A stretch of 64,000 nucleotides of DNA from Flavobacterium davisii (GCF_019565505.1 NZ_CP067378.1:186001-250000), one strand, 5' to 3'; positions 37,880 to 47,046 are shown, counted from the first letter of the stretch. The notes: generated by a model not told the origin, from the letters alone. Translations and numbers: made by a program.

Positions 37880-39127
37880 AAGAAGGATTATTTAATACCC
37901 TAAAAAGCAAAATACGCTCAAGTTTTCACCTTTCAGGAAATACTTTAAACAAAAATTTTTCCCTTTCAGGCAAAGATGTACATAATGTTGAAAAGGTGAC
38001 GCAATTAATGATTGATGTTATTCGTCGAAATCGTAGATTATGGCGTAAGGAATTGACGGACTGGCAATCGGCACGTTATGCACGATTTCGTGTCGAAAAT
38101 CCGAAAACATATCCTATGCAAGAACTGTATGAAGATGTAATGCTTGATGGTCATTTGACAGGTATTACCAGCAATAGAACGTTAAGAACTACCAATAAGG
38201 ATTATATTTTCACCATTGATGGTATCCAAAACGATGAATTAACTAATTTAATCAAGAATAAAGAATGGTTTGAAAATATTATTCAATGGGCGCATGAATC
38301 GGTCTATTACGGCTATTCTCTTATTTGGATAAATGACTTTGAAAAAGGTAATATTAAAGAAGTGTCACTTATTCCAAGGGGAATGGTTGTACCTGAACAT
38401 AAAGTATTGTTATATGACATAAATGGAGATAGAGGCATAGACTATTCCGATATTAATATTTTATTATACGCCCAGTTTTACGATAATATCGGCTTATTAG
38501 AAAAGGCAGCCGTTTATACAATTCTTAAGCGTCATTCTTGGGGAAGTTGGGACGAATTTGAAGAATTATTTGGTGTACCGATTCGGATCGCTAAAATAGC
38601 TTCGCAAAGTGAACAGGTCAAAAATGAAGTCGCGGGTTGGCTGGAGGATATGGGATCAGCTTCATATGGCGTTTTCCCAACAGGAACGGATATTGATATC
38701 AAGGAAAATAGCAAAAGTGATGCTTTTAATGTGTTCTTTCAAAAAATAAAAGCCTTAGATGCTGAACTTTCTAAATTAGTATTGCATCAAACGATGACCA
38801 CAGAAAACGGATCGAGTAAATCGCAAGGTGAAGTACACGAAAACACTTTAGAGCAGTTAGTTTATGCAGACGAAAAAAAGGAATTAGCTTTCTTAAACAA
38901 TCGTCTTGTTCCTACTATGCGTTTGTTAGGGTATCAAATACCCGATAATGCAAAAATAAGTATCGAAAAGACAAAAAGACCCTGAAAGGCAAATTATGAT
39001 TGATAGCGAATTATTAACTAATGGTTATGTATTAACACAAAACTATATAGAAGGCACGTATGGCGTAGAAATTGAATCGATGCCCAATCAGAGCGCACCA
39101 ACACCAAACAACGGAAAAAAGCATTAA
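37876..39127 (+). CDS. Portal protein, DUF935 (gp29-like), frame restored
   Basis: The main frame has 369 codons: DWQSARYARFRVENPKTYPM, LYEDVMLDGHLTGITSNRTL, SVYYGYSLIWINDFEKGNIK, LKRHSWGSWDEFEELFGVPI, LHQTMTTENGSSKSQGEVHE. It ends ...KTKRP; removing one A near 38978 gives KTKDPERQIMIDSELLTNGY and the proper end PTPNNGKKH at 39127. About 416 aa, normal for DUF935. Confidence 0.82.
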
Positions 39128-39174
39128 GCCTGCTTAAATTATTCTATCGTACCAATTGCTGTACTCATGAAGTT

Positions 39175-39935
39175 GTGAAGCTTAATAATACAGCTGAAGA
39201 CGATTTTTTAAGCAGGCTCATTACAAGCTATATCCGTCAACTGTTCGATGATAGAGAAGTTACTGCAGAAATGCAAAAAAAACTATTTGACTACTACTAT
39301 CAGAAACTAGCCAAAGCCGTTGATGTAGGGTATTCGCCAAAATTTAAAATGTATGATGAAGCTTTAGCGGTTTCGTTTAAGAAGAATATTGCAGAATTTT
39401 CAGCATTCAAGGCTACAAGTTTCAAAAACCAATTAGAATCCTTACTTATTCAAGATGGTAAAATTGCGCCCGGAGTGCGTTTAAAAAATTAGCAGATGAT
39501 TTGCATTTAGATTACAACCGTCGTTGGTTGCAAACGGAATACCACCAAACGGTGGCTGTGGCGAATATGGCGCAACAATGGCAACAATTTGAAGCCGACG
39601 CGGATTTATATCCGAACTTAAAATACAACGCCGTAAATGACGGACGAACCCGTGAAGAACACCGCGCTTGGGACGGTTTAGTTTTACCTATTAATCACCC
39701 GTTTTGGGAAAAACATTTACCACCCAATGACTGGGGATGCCGTTGTAATGTAACCCAAACCGATGAAGAAGTAAGCAAAGATATTTCAAAAATAAAAAGC
39801 AAAGGCGCATTTGCCAACAATCCTGCTTTAAGTGGTAAAGTATTTGCCGAAAATGCGTATAAAAAAGGGCTTGATGCAGATGGTGTCAAAGAAAGTAAAG
39901 AGCTTGTTTCTGAATTTTTAGCAAGTAAAATGTAA
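39175..39935 (+). CDS. Phage head morphogenesis protein gpF-like (SPP1 gp7), frame restored
   Basis: First part: LNNTAEDDFLSRLITSYIRQ, AFKATSFKNQ. One base is missing near 39471-39480 (APGV...) and the frame continues FKKLADDLHLDYNRRWLQTE, DGRTREEHRAWDGLVLPIN, HLPPNDWGCRCNVTQTDEEV, the PF04233 domain. The real start is unclear: the frame is open for another 40 bases (SLLKLFYRTNCCTHEV) with no ATG, so a further error may hide it. Confidence 0.72.
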
Positions 39936-39971
39936 TCTTATATTTATTTACTAAATGTTTTAAAATGACGA

Positions 39972-39991
39972 AAGCCCCTTTTATGGGGCTT
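39972..39991. terminator. Terminator of the head gene block
   Basis: AAGCCCC ttttat GGGGCTT hairpin just after the gpF stop, between convergent operons. Weak T tract, good stem. Confidence 0.6.
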
Positions 39992-40101
39992 CCGCTTCTT
40001 AGGTTGCTTCGAACTAGCCGAGGCTGCATTTTTATACTGAGTGAGAGTAATCTGTTTTATAACAGCAAGTATACAATTTTTAAACCAATTTTTAAAGCCT
40101 T

Positions 40102-40332
40102 TTAAAATGCCATTAAAATTTGATTAGGGTCTTGGCTGTTTTTCTTTTCTTTACCGCCATAAATTCCCTCGTGGCTAATGATGGCGTTTACTGTCCTTTC
40201 AGATAAGAACACTTTGCTTGCAACTTCCTCAATGACGCATTCCACACGCCATTTTGGGTATTTCGCCATTGTCTTGTAAAACAAGTCTCTTACATAGGCA
40301 TTTCGTTGTTCAAATCTTTGTTCTTTAGACAT
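40102..40332 (-). CDS. Small HTH protein, candidate middle/late gene activator
   Basis: 76 aa from MSKEQRFEQRNAYVRDLFYK (codons upstream in the frame overlap the next gene). CVIEEVASKVFLSERTVNAI forms a helix-turn-helix. It is the last gene of the minus-strand early/middle series, the place of Mor/C in Mu. DNA binding is inferred from the motif; the role in late activation from position. Confidence 0.55.
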   Translation of the reverse strand: MSKEQRFEQRNAYVRDLFYKTMAKYPKWRVECVIEEVASKVFLSERTVNAIISHEGIYGGKEKKNSQDPNQILMAF

Positions 40333-40391
40333 ATAGGCAAAAATACTAAAGAACAAAATAAATTGCAAAAAAAAAGCCCGCAATTGCGAGC

Positions 40392-40853
40392 TTAAATTTT
40401 GGACTTTATTTCCCACAAACCTTCTTGGGAAGTTTTTCTTAAACTTTGATTACCATTTTTATTATCCCAATCAGTCCCTAATTTCTGTATTTTCTCTTTA
40501 TCTGCTTTAGAATTAAATAGGTTTTTATATAAGTCAAAAACTATTAAATATTTACTTGCAACAGAATCGATAGTCCATTTTTTTACACCTTTTTCACCTA
40601 GGTCTTTATTTTCACCTTGATTATGGGTGAAGTATAATATATAAAATACATTATTCTCATTATCAACATATTTATCATAAGTCTTCCACTCTAATTTTCC
40701 AGTTTCAATTTTCTTTAAATTTAATTTTGATTCCGTTATTAATTTTGAGCAAATATTAACAAATTGAATAGAATCGAGTCCCTTAAAATTAATTGATTGA
40801 GCATTCAAAAATAAACAACTTAATAAAGCTGTAAGTAAAATTAGTTTTTTCAT
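40392..40853 (-). CDS. Exported phage-encoded protein, possible lysogenic conversion gene
   Basis: 153 aa with a signal peptide (KLILLTALLSCLFLNAQ). The mature part (KLNLKKIETGKLEWKTYDKY, KWTIDSVASKYLIVFDLYKN) has no recognised domain. Exported proteins encoded inside phage regulatory regions are often morons. Confidence 0.55.
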   Translation of the reverse strand: MKKLILLTALLSCLFLNAQSINFKGLDSIQFVNICSKLITESKLNLKKIETGKLEWKTYDKYVDNENNVFYILYFTHNQGENKDLGEKGVKKWTIDSVASKYLIVFDLYKNLFNSKADKEKIQKLGTDWDNKNGNQSLRKTSQEGLWEIKSKI

Positions 40854-40859
40854 TTTTAT

Positions 40860-41065
40860 CTAGTTTGTTTTTACAATTGTTAAATACTTAGGTAAAGGCG
40901 TAATTATTCTCTCAACTTTTATGATTGCACAATCTGCTATTGGTACACCCTCAAAATCTAAAACAGTATAACCTAATTCTTTCATTTGTAATTGAGGATG
41001 AATCTTTATACCAGAGCATTATAAGCCTCTATTAAATCGTATCTTAACTCTATATTTTTTATCAT
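40860..41065 (-). CDS. Small phage protein, frame restored
   Basis: MIKNIELRYDLIEAYNAL, then one missing base near 41007, then IKIHPQLQMKELGYTVLDFE and KVERIITPLPKYLTIVKTN. About 68 aa. It starts inside the stop codon of the upstream gene (ATGA overlap), so both are one unit. Function unknown. Confidence 0.45.
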
Positions 41066-41361
41066 AACTTAATTACCTTATAAGTAAATTCTTTTAATGG
41101 ATTATACATTGCATCAAAGACAACAATTTCATTTTGATAATGAGGTATAATTTCTTTACCATATATCAAATCTGCATTTGAATTTGAAACCGGATAACTC
41201 CCTAGCAAATACATATTTCTTTTTTCAAGCATTGTTTTTAAAAAAATAGGCATTGCAACTTTTATATACACAGGATTAACTTGTTTAATTTCTGATAATT
41301 CCCAAATAGCCTCTCTTATTCCATTATGAATACTATCTAGTATATCGTATTTGATTATCAT
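41062..41361 (-). CDS. Small phage protein, unknown
   Basis: 99 aa, MIIKYDILDSIHNGIREAIW with PVYIKVAMPIFLKTMLEKRN. Overlaps the next gene by 4 bases. A terminator lies just upstream at 41392-41414, so it begins a separate short unit that also contains the exported protein and the HTH gene. Not recognised. Confidence 0.5.
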   Translation of the reverse strand: MIIKYDILDSIHNGIREAIWELSEIKQVNPVYIKVAMPIFLKTMLEKRNMYLLGSYPVSNSNADLIYGKEIIPHYQNEIVVFDAMYNPLKEFTYKVIKL

Positions 41362-41391
41362 TTATTTTTTCATAACTCAAAAATAATAAAA

Positions 41392-41414
41392 AAAGCTACT
41401 AATTCAGTAGCTTT
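41392..41414 (-). terminator. Terminator closing the long early operon
   Basis: AAAGCTACT aattc AGTAGCTTT stem; reading on the minus strand it is followed by TTTTTTTATTATT. It separates the early operon (41520-49134) from the 40.1-41.4 kb unit. Confidence 0.75.
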
Positions 41415-41519
41415 CTGTTAATATAATCAGTAAGGAAATGGCAAAGGTAGTTTGAAGTGTTCCAGAACATTTTTTGAACATTTTAATTTTGAGATTACAT
41501 AAAATATCTTTCATTTTGT
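41415..41519. other. Spacer with repeated GAACATTTT
   Basis: Contains TTCCAGAACATTTTTTGAACATTTT, a tandem GAACATTTT pair that may be a binding site between the early operon and the next unit. Short and uncertain. Confidence 0.3.
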
Positions 41520-41804
41520 TTATATTTCGTTTAAAACTGGGTAAATATCGATATAAATGACATCCTCAATATAGAACGATGTTACGCCTTTATCGCCTTT
41601 ATCAAACTGTTTTAGTTCGGGATGTTTGGCGCGCCCGCTATAACTTTCTAAGGCTTGTTCAAAAACGGTTTTTATGGCTTTTTTAGCCGATGGTAAATCT
41701 GACGCTAGGGAGAAGTTTAATTCCTTTAATTCGTTAAGGCAAATCTTTTGGATTTTATTCTTTGTCGAGTAGGTTCTTGAGACCCTTATAAAATATTGTG
41801 CCAT
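41520..41804 (-). CDS. Early phage protein, unknown
   Basis: 94 aa, MAQYFIRVSRTYSTKNKIQK with SYSGRAKHPELKQFDKGDKG. Last gene of the early operon. Basic start, no recognised domain. Confidence 0.5.
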   Translation of the reverse strand: MAQYFIRVSRTYSTKNKIQKICLNELKELNFSLASDLPSAKKAIKTVFEQALESYSGRAKHPELKQFDKGDKGVTSFYIEDVIYIDIYPVLNEI

Positions 41805-41808
41805 TTTT

Positions 41809-42039
41809 TTAGTTATCTAAATAATGAATAAAAAAGCCTACTCTCGTTTCATCATAGCCCAGTGCTTTGAGCTTTTTAATAAGCTCCCACATTGATTCTT
41901 GTACAATTTTATGGGCTTCGCTTTGAGTTTCAGAAGGAGGTAATTTATCAATGAAATTTACCGTTTCGTGAGTCATAAATGATTCGTGATTCACATAGCC
42001 TTTTTTTGGCTTTTTTGTTTTGAAAATTAATTTTGACAT
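41809..42039 (-). CDS. Early phage protein, unknown
   Basis: 76 aa: MSKLIFKTKKPKKGYVNHES, then VQESMWELIKKLKALGYDET. Four bases from the next gene. Lys-rich start. No family recognised. Confidence 0.5.
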   Translation of the reverse strand: MSKLIFKTKKPKKGYVNHESFMTHETVNFIDKLPPSETQSEAHKIVQESMWELIKKLKALGYDETRVGFFIHYLDN

Positions 42040-42054
42040 TGCTATATGATTAAA

Positions 42055-42279
42055 TTATAAATTTACTAATTGTAGATATTTCGTTAAAAAACTCCCACTA
42101 AAGCATTCGAGAAGAACTACTTCGTCCTGATGCCTATCGATGTAACTATTCGTTTGAGTTGTCCAAATTTTACCTTTATGCAGGTGATAATTAGCTTCTA
42201 TACAAGAGTGCATTACAACTTTATCTCCTTTTTTAAAGGTTTTTGTTTTGTTATCATTGATATATTTGTCTGTTGTCAT
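42055..42279 (-). CDS. Early phage protein, SH3-like, unknown
   Basis: 74 aa: KTKTFKKGDKVVMHSCIEAN, KGKIWTTQTNSYIDRHQDEV, VVLLECFSGSFLTKYLQLVN. The GDKVVMHSC...G-W-x-x-x-x-x-DEVVLL layout is that of small barrel proteins common in Bacteroidota phages. Role unknown. Confidence 0.5.
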   Translation of the reverse strand: MTTDKYINDNKTKTFKKGDKVVMHSCIEANYHLHKGKIWTTQTNSYIDRHQDEVVLLECFSGSFLTKYLQLVNL

Positions 42280-42291
42280 TGGTTTTAATTT

Positions 42292-42740
42292 TTACTTATC
42301 CCACCACCTTTGATTGATAAACACTTCTGCATAAGGAAAGGCTGTCCCTTCTTTAGTTTTGAGTTTCTTATACTCGGGTAGGTTCATCATTAGTTTAATT
42401 TTCTCACCGTCTTTGAGTTTCTCCCAGCGGTCGCGAGCTATTTTCTTTTTGATAGCTCGTTTTTTGGGTACGTATTCCAAAAGGTTTCAAAATCGATAAC
42501 TGGTTCTGCTTTTATGATTTCAAAATTGGATTTTAACTGTTGTTTCCAAGCTTCAATGATCATTTGTTTACCGTGGAAACGACCTGAGCAAAAAAGCCAT
42601 TGATATTGCTTGGGTGATAATTCGCCATCTAATATTTCAAAGCTTTTAAAAACGCCGTTTAAATCATATTTAAACAGCCATATAAATCCATCGGTTTTAC
42701 TCTTGATGGTGTAAATGGTGAGTTGTTCTTTTTGTTCCAT
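42292..42740 (-). CDS. Replication-type protein fragment, FxxFWxxYPKK motif, frame restored
   Basis: MEQKEQLTIYTIKSKTDGFI to VIDFETFWNTYPK; adding one A at the A5 run near 42452 joins KKRAIKKKIARDRWEKLKDG and ends EVFINQRWWDK. About 150 aa. The FETFWNTYPKKRAIKKKIARDRW stretch is typical of phage replication and helicase-loader C-termini. Function inferred. Confidence 0.6.
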
Positions 42741-42864
42741 TCTTATTTTTTGTTTCTTCAATTACTTCATCCCAAAAAAGCTCTATTGCATCCCAGTTGT
42801 AGCCTTGCTGGCGTAGCTCTTGGTTTACTTTTTCTATTCGTTTTCGAAGCTCGCAGTAAGTCAT
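42697..42864 (-). CDS. Small early protein, 55 aa
   Basis: MTYCELRKRIEKVNQELRQQ, then GYNWDAIELFWDEVIEETKN, ending HHLHHQE. Helical, overlaps both neighbours by a few bases, as usual in this compact operon. No family recognised. Confidence 0.5.
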   Translation of the reverse strand: MTYCELRKRIEKVNQELRQQGYNWDAIELFWDEVIEETKNKNGTKRTTHHLHHQE

Positions 42865-43193
42865 GCAATTTTTTGATTAATAAAGTCCTTTATTTTATTT
42901 AAGCTATTTCGAGCTAAATCATCGTTTACAGATTGAATGAGTAGCATTATCATTTTTTCTAGTGCATAAGCTTCGTGGTATTTAAGATTGATAGTTTGCT
43001 TTTTGGAACTATTAAAAAGATTGTTGTTTTCGATTGAGTTCTGATGAGCTTTTTGAAATTTCTTCGCTAGATCAAAGCAGATGCTTTGTACTAGCTTTAC
43101 TTCTTTATCAGGACTAGAATTATAAACTATTTGATGGGTCAGTTTATTGACAGCCGATATGCTGTCGGCATTTATTTTTAACGTGATTTTCAT
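42861..43193 (-). CDS. Early phage protein, unknown
   Basis: 110 aa: MKITLKINADSISAVNKLTH, SICFDLAKKFQKAHQNSIEN, MLLIQSVNDDLARNSLNKIK. Mostly helical, mildly basic. Four-base overlaps on both sides. No known domain. Confidence 0.5.
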   Translation of the reverse strand: MKITLKINADSISAVNKLTHQIVYNSSPDKEVKLVQSICFDLAKKFQKAHQNSIENNNLFNSSKKQTINLKYHEAYALEKMIMLLIQSVNDDLARNSLNKIKDFINQKIA

Positions 43194-43399
43194 CTGCAGT
43201 CTGTTTTAGGATTAGTTACTAATTTGCCACAATGCAAACATTTTAGGGCGGTGGTTTCGCAGGTGTGTGTGGCATTTAGCACGCTTAAATAAGTTTCTTT
43301 ATGGTCGCAGTTTTCTTGTTCTATGGGACTGCAGTTGTAATTTTCGCAGTAAGTGCGACATGGACAAATTTTGGTAATATCATTTTTACAGTAATTCAT
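43190..43399 (-). CDS. Small cysteine-rich early protein
   Basis: 69 aa with 10 Cys: CKNDITKICPCRTYCENYNC, CDHKETYLSVLNATHTC, LKCLHCGKLVTNPKTDC. Paired CxxC and CxC elements suggest a zinc-binding protein. Overlaps both neighbours. Confidence 0.5.
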   Translation of the reverse strand: MNYCKNDITKICPCRTYCENYNCSPIEQENCDHKETYLSVLNATHTCETTALKCLHCGKLVTNPKTDCR

Positions 43400-43868
43400 A
43401 ATTTTTAACTATCATACTTTCTAATGCTGAAATAATTTTACTTATTTCTTCAGGTGACATTGATTTTAACGGTTTTTGAACAGGCGAACGGCGACTTTTT
43501 AACCAGTCCGAAAATCTATTCAAATCAGCAATCTCTCCATATTTGTTGCTTTTGACGCTCCAACCCAGTTGGATAAGCAGGGATAAGATGTATCTGTGTT
43601 GTGTGTTTTCTTTATAATAATACGCCCAAAATTCTGTCACAACTTGTTTAGCGATGGTTTTATTCTCATTGCCTGAGAATTGTTTGATGATTTCAATCGC
43701 TTGGGCTTGTTTTAAAGCTTTTAAGCTAGATGTTTTACCGTTAGTTGCTTGGAGGATAAGCTTGTTTTTTTCTTCTTCATTGAAATTGCATAGCTGGCGT
43801 ATGCTTTGTATTTGAAACGGCGTTATTTCGCCGTTTGGGTCGTAAATAGGTGGTTTTTTTGTTTTCAT
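43386..43868 (-). CDS. GemA/gp16-like early regulatory protein
   Basis: 160 aa. An N-terminal helical part (GEITPFQIQSIRQLCNFNEE) and a C-terminal part SDWLKSRRSPVQKPLKSMSP followed by EEISKIISALESMI resemble the C-terminal region of Mu gp16 (DUF1018), which also lies in the early operon. The match is by pattern only. Confidence 0.4.
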   Translation of the reverse strand: MKTKKPPIYDPNGEITPFQIQSIRQLCNFNEEEKNKLILQATNGKTSSLKALKQAQAIEIIKQFSGNENKTIAKQVVTEFWAYYYKENTQHRYILSLLIQLGWSVKSNKYGEIADLNRFSDWLKSRRSPVQKPLKSMSPEEISKIISALESMIVKNYELL

Positions 43869-44005
43869 CGTTTTAAAAGGTATTTTATAGGTTTAGTCTC
43901 AATTCTGTTTTTAGAAATTTCCAAGGCTTTTTTCCTTGCTAGTTTCATTTCTTCAAAAATGGTGGTCCCATCATTGGGTTTTGTTTTTGTTTTTCCTAGT
44001 CGCAT
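43865..44005 (-). CDS. Small basic early protein, 46 aa
   Basis: MRLGKTKTKPNDGTTIFEEM, LARKKALEISKNRIETKPIK, ends YLLKR. Its stop overlaps the next ATG. Very basic, too short to classify. Confidence 0.4.
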   Translation of the reverse strand: MRLGKTKTKPNDGTTIFEEMKLARKKALEISKNRIETKPIKYLLKR

Positions 44006-44346
44006 TCAATTTGGTCTTTAAAGATGGTTGGGGCTTTGGTTCTAAAACCAACCCGTCTGTATCGAAGTCTTTTTGTGAAAATGATTCAGATTTTTTTTAA
44101 AGCCTTAATATCTCCTTTTTGCAAAGGAATCCAGCAAAGCCTTTGGTCAGGGAGTCTGTGTCTTTCTATTTCGTCTACAAACTCCGTTACGGTTTTTCGC
44201 TGGGTTAGTTCTTCGACTTGTTTTTTATCTTTTTTCAAAATGAATAACTCATAATCATAATGCGCTATATCAGATATAAATTTCAAAACAACCTTATAAC
44301 GTACCACTATAAAGGGAATGTTTGATTTTAGTAGAATGGATATCAT
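43971..44346 (-). CDS. Early phage protein, frame restored, unknown
   Basis: The first 86 codons (ISILLKSNIPFIVVRYKVVL, RKTVTEFVDEIERHRLPDQR) end in ALKKI at an A8 run; removing one A gives ALKKSESFSQKDFDTDGLVL and then PKPQPSLKTKLNATRKNKNK, ending at 43971. About 125 aa. The extension overlaps the 46-aa gene by 35 bases, which is unusual, so the true end may be earlier. Confidence 0.45.
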
Positions 44347-44645
44347 TAGTTCAAAAATGTTAAAGGAAACAAGTGTTTTTCTTCTGTTTTTAAAGCTTGA
44401 TTTATCAAGGGTCTGCTGTAGAATTGCAAAACATCTTTCATCATCATTTCTTTTAAACGTGGTTTTAAACCACTTTTAAAAGTATTTAAAAGCCTGTTGA
44501 TTTTATTCAATTGAGCCATGAAGTAATTGTTGACCGCTGGACTTGCTAAGAGTAATTGTAATTCATTTGAATTACTCGAGTACTTTGAGCAATATTCAAA
44601 ATATAAATCCCACGTTTGTTGTTCTTGTAGTGTATTTGTTGTCAT
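44346..44645 (-). CDS. Early phage protein, unknown
   Basis: 99 aa from MTTNTLQEQQTWDLYFEYCS; the frame is open upstream into the tRNA-like sequence but the ATG at 44645 gives a sensible start. VNNYFMAQLNKINRLLNTFK then MMMKDVLQFYSRPLINQALK, helical. No family recognised. Confidence 0.5.
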   Translation of the reverse strand: MTTNTLQEQQTWDLYFEYCSKYSSNSNELQLLLASPAVNNYFMAQLNKINRLLNTFKSGLKPRLKEMMMKDVLQFYSRPLINQALKTEEKHLFPLTFLN

Positions 44646-44664
44646 GTTCTGTTTATTTTTTTGC

Positions 44665-44730
44665 TCCCCACACAGGATTCGAACCTGCATTTTGACTATT
44701 GTCCTGTTTTACCATTTAAACTAGTGGGGA
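44665..44730 (-). tRNA. tRNA-like sequence, 66 nt, without a normal anticodon arm
   Basis: On the minus strand: 7-bp acceptor stem TCCCCAC/GTGGGGA, D arm GTTTAAATGGTAAAAC, and T arm GCAGG TTCGAAT CCTGT with the standard TTCGAAT loop. Between D and T arms there are only about 17 bases where a tRNA needs 22 or more; they can form just a 3-bp GAC/GTC hairpin around AATA. No encoded CCA; GCAA follows. It lies inside the early operon between the DUF3164 gene and the gene at 44346. Confidence 0.55.
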
Positions 44731-44752
44731 AACCAACCAAAAAACCTATTTT

Positions 44753-45361
44753 TTAAATATTTGAAAAATTCAAGTTCAACGTTTTCCAACTTCCTGATGG
44801 GTCTCTATATTGAAATAATATGTAATCTCTTTTTAAGCTATAATTGTAACTTTCTTTCAAAAGAGCTATACCTTTTCTCCAATTTTTATCATCAAATCTA
44901 TCTTCCATTTTGTAAAGCTTTTGAACCAGATTAATGTCAAAATCATTATTTTTTTTCTCCAATAATGAAATGATAAGATCATGAGTGTCTGTATCTTCTT
45001 TAAATCTATTACTTACAAATTCTTTGATAAATTCTTCAGCTATTGCTGCACGTTCGTCAAATGATGCTTGTCCTTGTCTTGAATATTTTATCCTGTAATT
45101 ACCCTCTTGTGCTGTAAAGTTTCCAACTCCTTGTGCATGGCGTTCTGAATATTCTTTTAACAGTTCAAACAAAGTTCCTAGCTCTTTAAATGCTAATATG
45201 TGAAACTCGACCATTTCTTTATTTAACTTTGTTGCTTTTTCTGATAAACTAGTTACCACTGTAGCTCTTAGACTTTCATAATCAGTTTGCTTTTGCCGTT
45301 TTGCTCTTAAAAAATCTTCTTGTAGTTCCTTTAGAGACTTATTTTCTACTTTATTTTCCAT
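44753..45361 (-). CDS. DUF3164-like early protein
   Basis: 202 aa. Helical start KSLKELQEDFLRAKRQKQTD, then NFTAQEGNYRIKYSRQGQAS FDERAAIAEEF split across the characteristic N-x-T-x-x-x-G-x-Y-x-[IV] and FDER positions of DUF3164 proteins found near MuA/MuB in Mu-like phages. Function unknown in the family. Confidence 0.6.
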   Translation of the reverse strand: MENKVENKSLKELQEDFLRAKRQKQTDYESLRATVVTSLSEKATKLNKEMVEFHILAFKELGTLFELLKEYSERHAQGVGNFTAQEGNYRIKYSRQGQASFDERAAIAEEFIKEFVSNRFKEDTDTHDLIISLLEKKNNDFDINLVQKLYKMEDRFDDKNWRKGIALLKESYNYSLKRDYILFQYRDPSGSWKTLNLNFSNI

Positions 45362-45503
45362 ATTCTTCTATTTCAATGATTCTATTCACGTAGTAATTAC
45401 GTGCTTGTACTTTTTTTTTATAATCAGAATTTTTTTGATTCTCAGGATTTTGAAGCCATTCGTTTAATTCTTTGATTTTAGCTTCTAATTCTAATTTTGT
45501 CAT
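45351..45503 (-). CDS. Small early protein, 50 aa
   Basis: MTKLELEAKIKELNEWLQNP, ENQKNSDYKKKVQARNYYVN, ends IEEYGK. Helical, overlaps both neighbours (ATGA with the ATPase stop). Function unknown. Confidence 0.5.
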   Translation of the reverse strand: MTKLELEAKIKELNEWLQNPENQKNSDYKKKVQARNYYVNRIIEIEEYGK

Positions 45504-46130
45504 TTTCCTGTTGATTTTTTATGTCCTTCTTCCCAAATTATATATGTGTTTATCTTATTAAATCTTCGTCCTCTGTTTGTTGCCTTATAGGCTTCACAAA
45601 AAATTTTTTGATGTGCATCAAACATTATACGTCTCTCTAGTTCTGTGGCTGGTTTACTGCCATCTGCATGAGCAATAATTATTATTAATTTCTTTTTTTT
45701 AAACTCGTTCGCAAATTCAAAATATTCCTCTTTATCTTTAAACTGATAAGTTGCGGAGTTGATTATAACAATTTTTGCCGATTTACTTTTTCGTAACCTA
45801 GTTTTAAGTTCATCCAGCGGATCGTGAATTGTAAAGAAGTTTTTAACCTCATGCATCCCTAAAGTTTTTAATCTTTTTGATAATCCTCCGAATCTTCTTC
45901 TTCTAATTCATTATTGTACACTTTTGTACCAATGATGAGTGCTAATTCTTTTGCAATTTGTAAACTCAATGCGCTTTTGCCTGACCCTGACCCCCCCAGA
46001 TTAGCCAAACTCCTTTTTTTGGAATCGTTCCAAAACAGTCCTTTAATGTGCTGTCTCTAATCTCATAATTTTCATATTTCTTATTCAGAACGTCTGCCGT
46101 TGTTGAGACTCTTTTTAATTTAACTGACAT
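45500..46130 (-). CDS. P-loop ATPase of the early operon, two frame breaks
   Basis: ATG 46130: MSVKLKRVSTTADVLNKKYE; a G7 run (needs one more G) gives GVWLIWGGSGSGKSALSLQI, a Walker A loop; a second missing A near 45895 gives NNELEEERFGGLSKRLKTLG, then FFTIHDPLDELKTRLRKSKS and KKLIIIIAHADGSKPATELE with a sensor-like stretch, ending GHKKSTGK. About 210 aa, RecA/AAA-type. It starts inside the MuB stop codon. Probably a replication or transposition accessory. Confidence 0.7.
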
Positions 46131-47041
46131 TTTTTATTTTTTCTCTTTTTATAATTCGGTATAATCTTCTTAAATCGGTAGCAAATTCTACTATTGCATC
46201 TTTTTCTCCTTGTTCGGTTCTTACTCTAACCATCTTATTGACCTTTTCCAATTCAAACCAAATAGCTTGGTATTTTTCGGGTGTAATTCCATTAGCTAAA
46301 CAAATCGCATTTACATCATTTTCATTAGCTCCTTTTAGTGTTATGAAGTTTCTCCCTATTCTTGAATGAACTTCGTCGAATCCTTTTTATTTAGTCTAAC
46401 ACCCGCTTTTATTTCTTTCTCTAGGTTTTCCGTGCCACTCAAAACAACGCCTAGACGATCCTCCGTTTTGTTGTACAATGGAATTAAAGCACGGAAGGCG
46501 GCTGGTCGAAGTTTGTCCGCTTCATCTATCAATAGCACAGGCTTATCAAATTGCTTTTCGTTAAAAAAATCTGAAAGCAATTGAATAAGTTCCATATTGG
46601 TTTTGTACTTTCCTTTTATCTCCTCACCAACTGTTTTTTTTATCAATTGCATCAAGAATTGACGCCCTGACCATTCTTCGCATTGTATTAAAATAACGCT
46701 TCCAGTTTCGTCCTGATTAAACAAATGCTCTAATGTTTTTGTTTTTCCTGAGCCTGCTGGATTAGAGATTGCAAACCACATACTTTCATTTTTAGCATCA
46801 TTAACCACTTTTGCAATGGTTCTGTAATTGTTTATTGTTGGTACTATTTGCCAGTTACTTTCTTTATAACCTAATGCTACCGCAATTTTGGTTAGCATTT
46901 TGCTTTCGTCTGCTCCGTATTTGCCCGCTAAGATTGTACTTAATGCGCCGTGGTTTATTCCGCATTTTTCAGCCACCTTTTTTGGCTACCTAACTTTTTT
47001 TCCCACAGCTCTACGAGTTGAATGATTGCATTTCTGTTCAT
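46120..47041 (-). CDS. MuB-like transposition ATPase, two frame breaks
   Basis: N-terminal HTH (VAEKCGINHGALSTILAGKY) after MNRNAIIQLVELWEKKLGSQ; Walker A ISNPAGSGKTKTLEHLF; Walker B KPVLLIDEADKLRPAAFRAL. Two A-run errors (near 46977 and 46382) restore the start and a C-terminus GFDEVHSRIGRNFITLKGAN ending RIIKREKIKNVS. About 308 aa, near Mu B (312). Target-capture ATPase that delivers target DNA to MuA. Confidence 0.85.
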
Positions 47042-47046
47042 ATTGT

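Noticed and set aside
44665..44730. Ordinary tRNA gene
   Set aside because: Too short, no 5-bp anticodon stem and 7-base loop can be drawn; kept as tRNA-like only.
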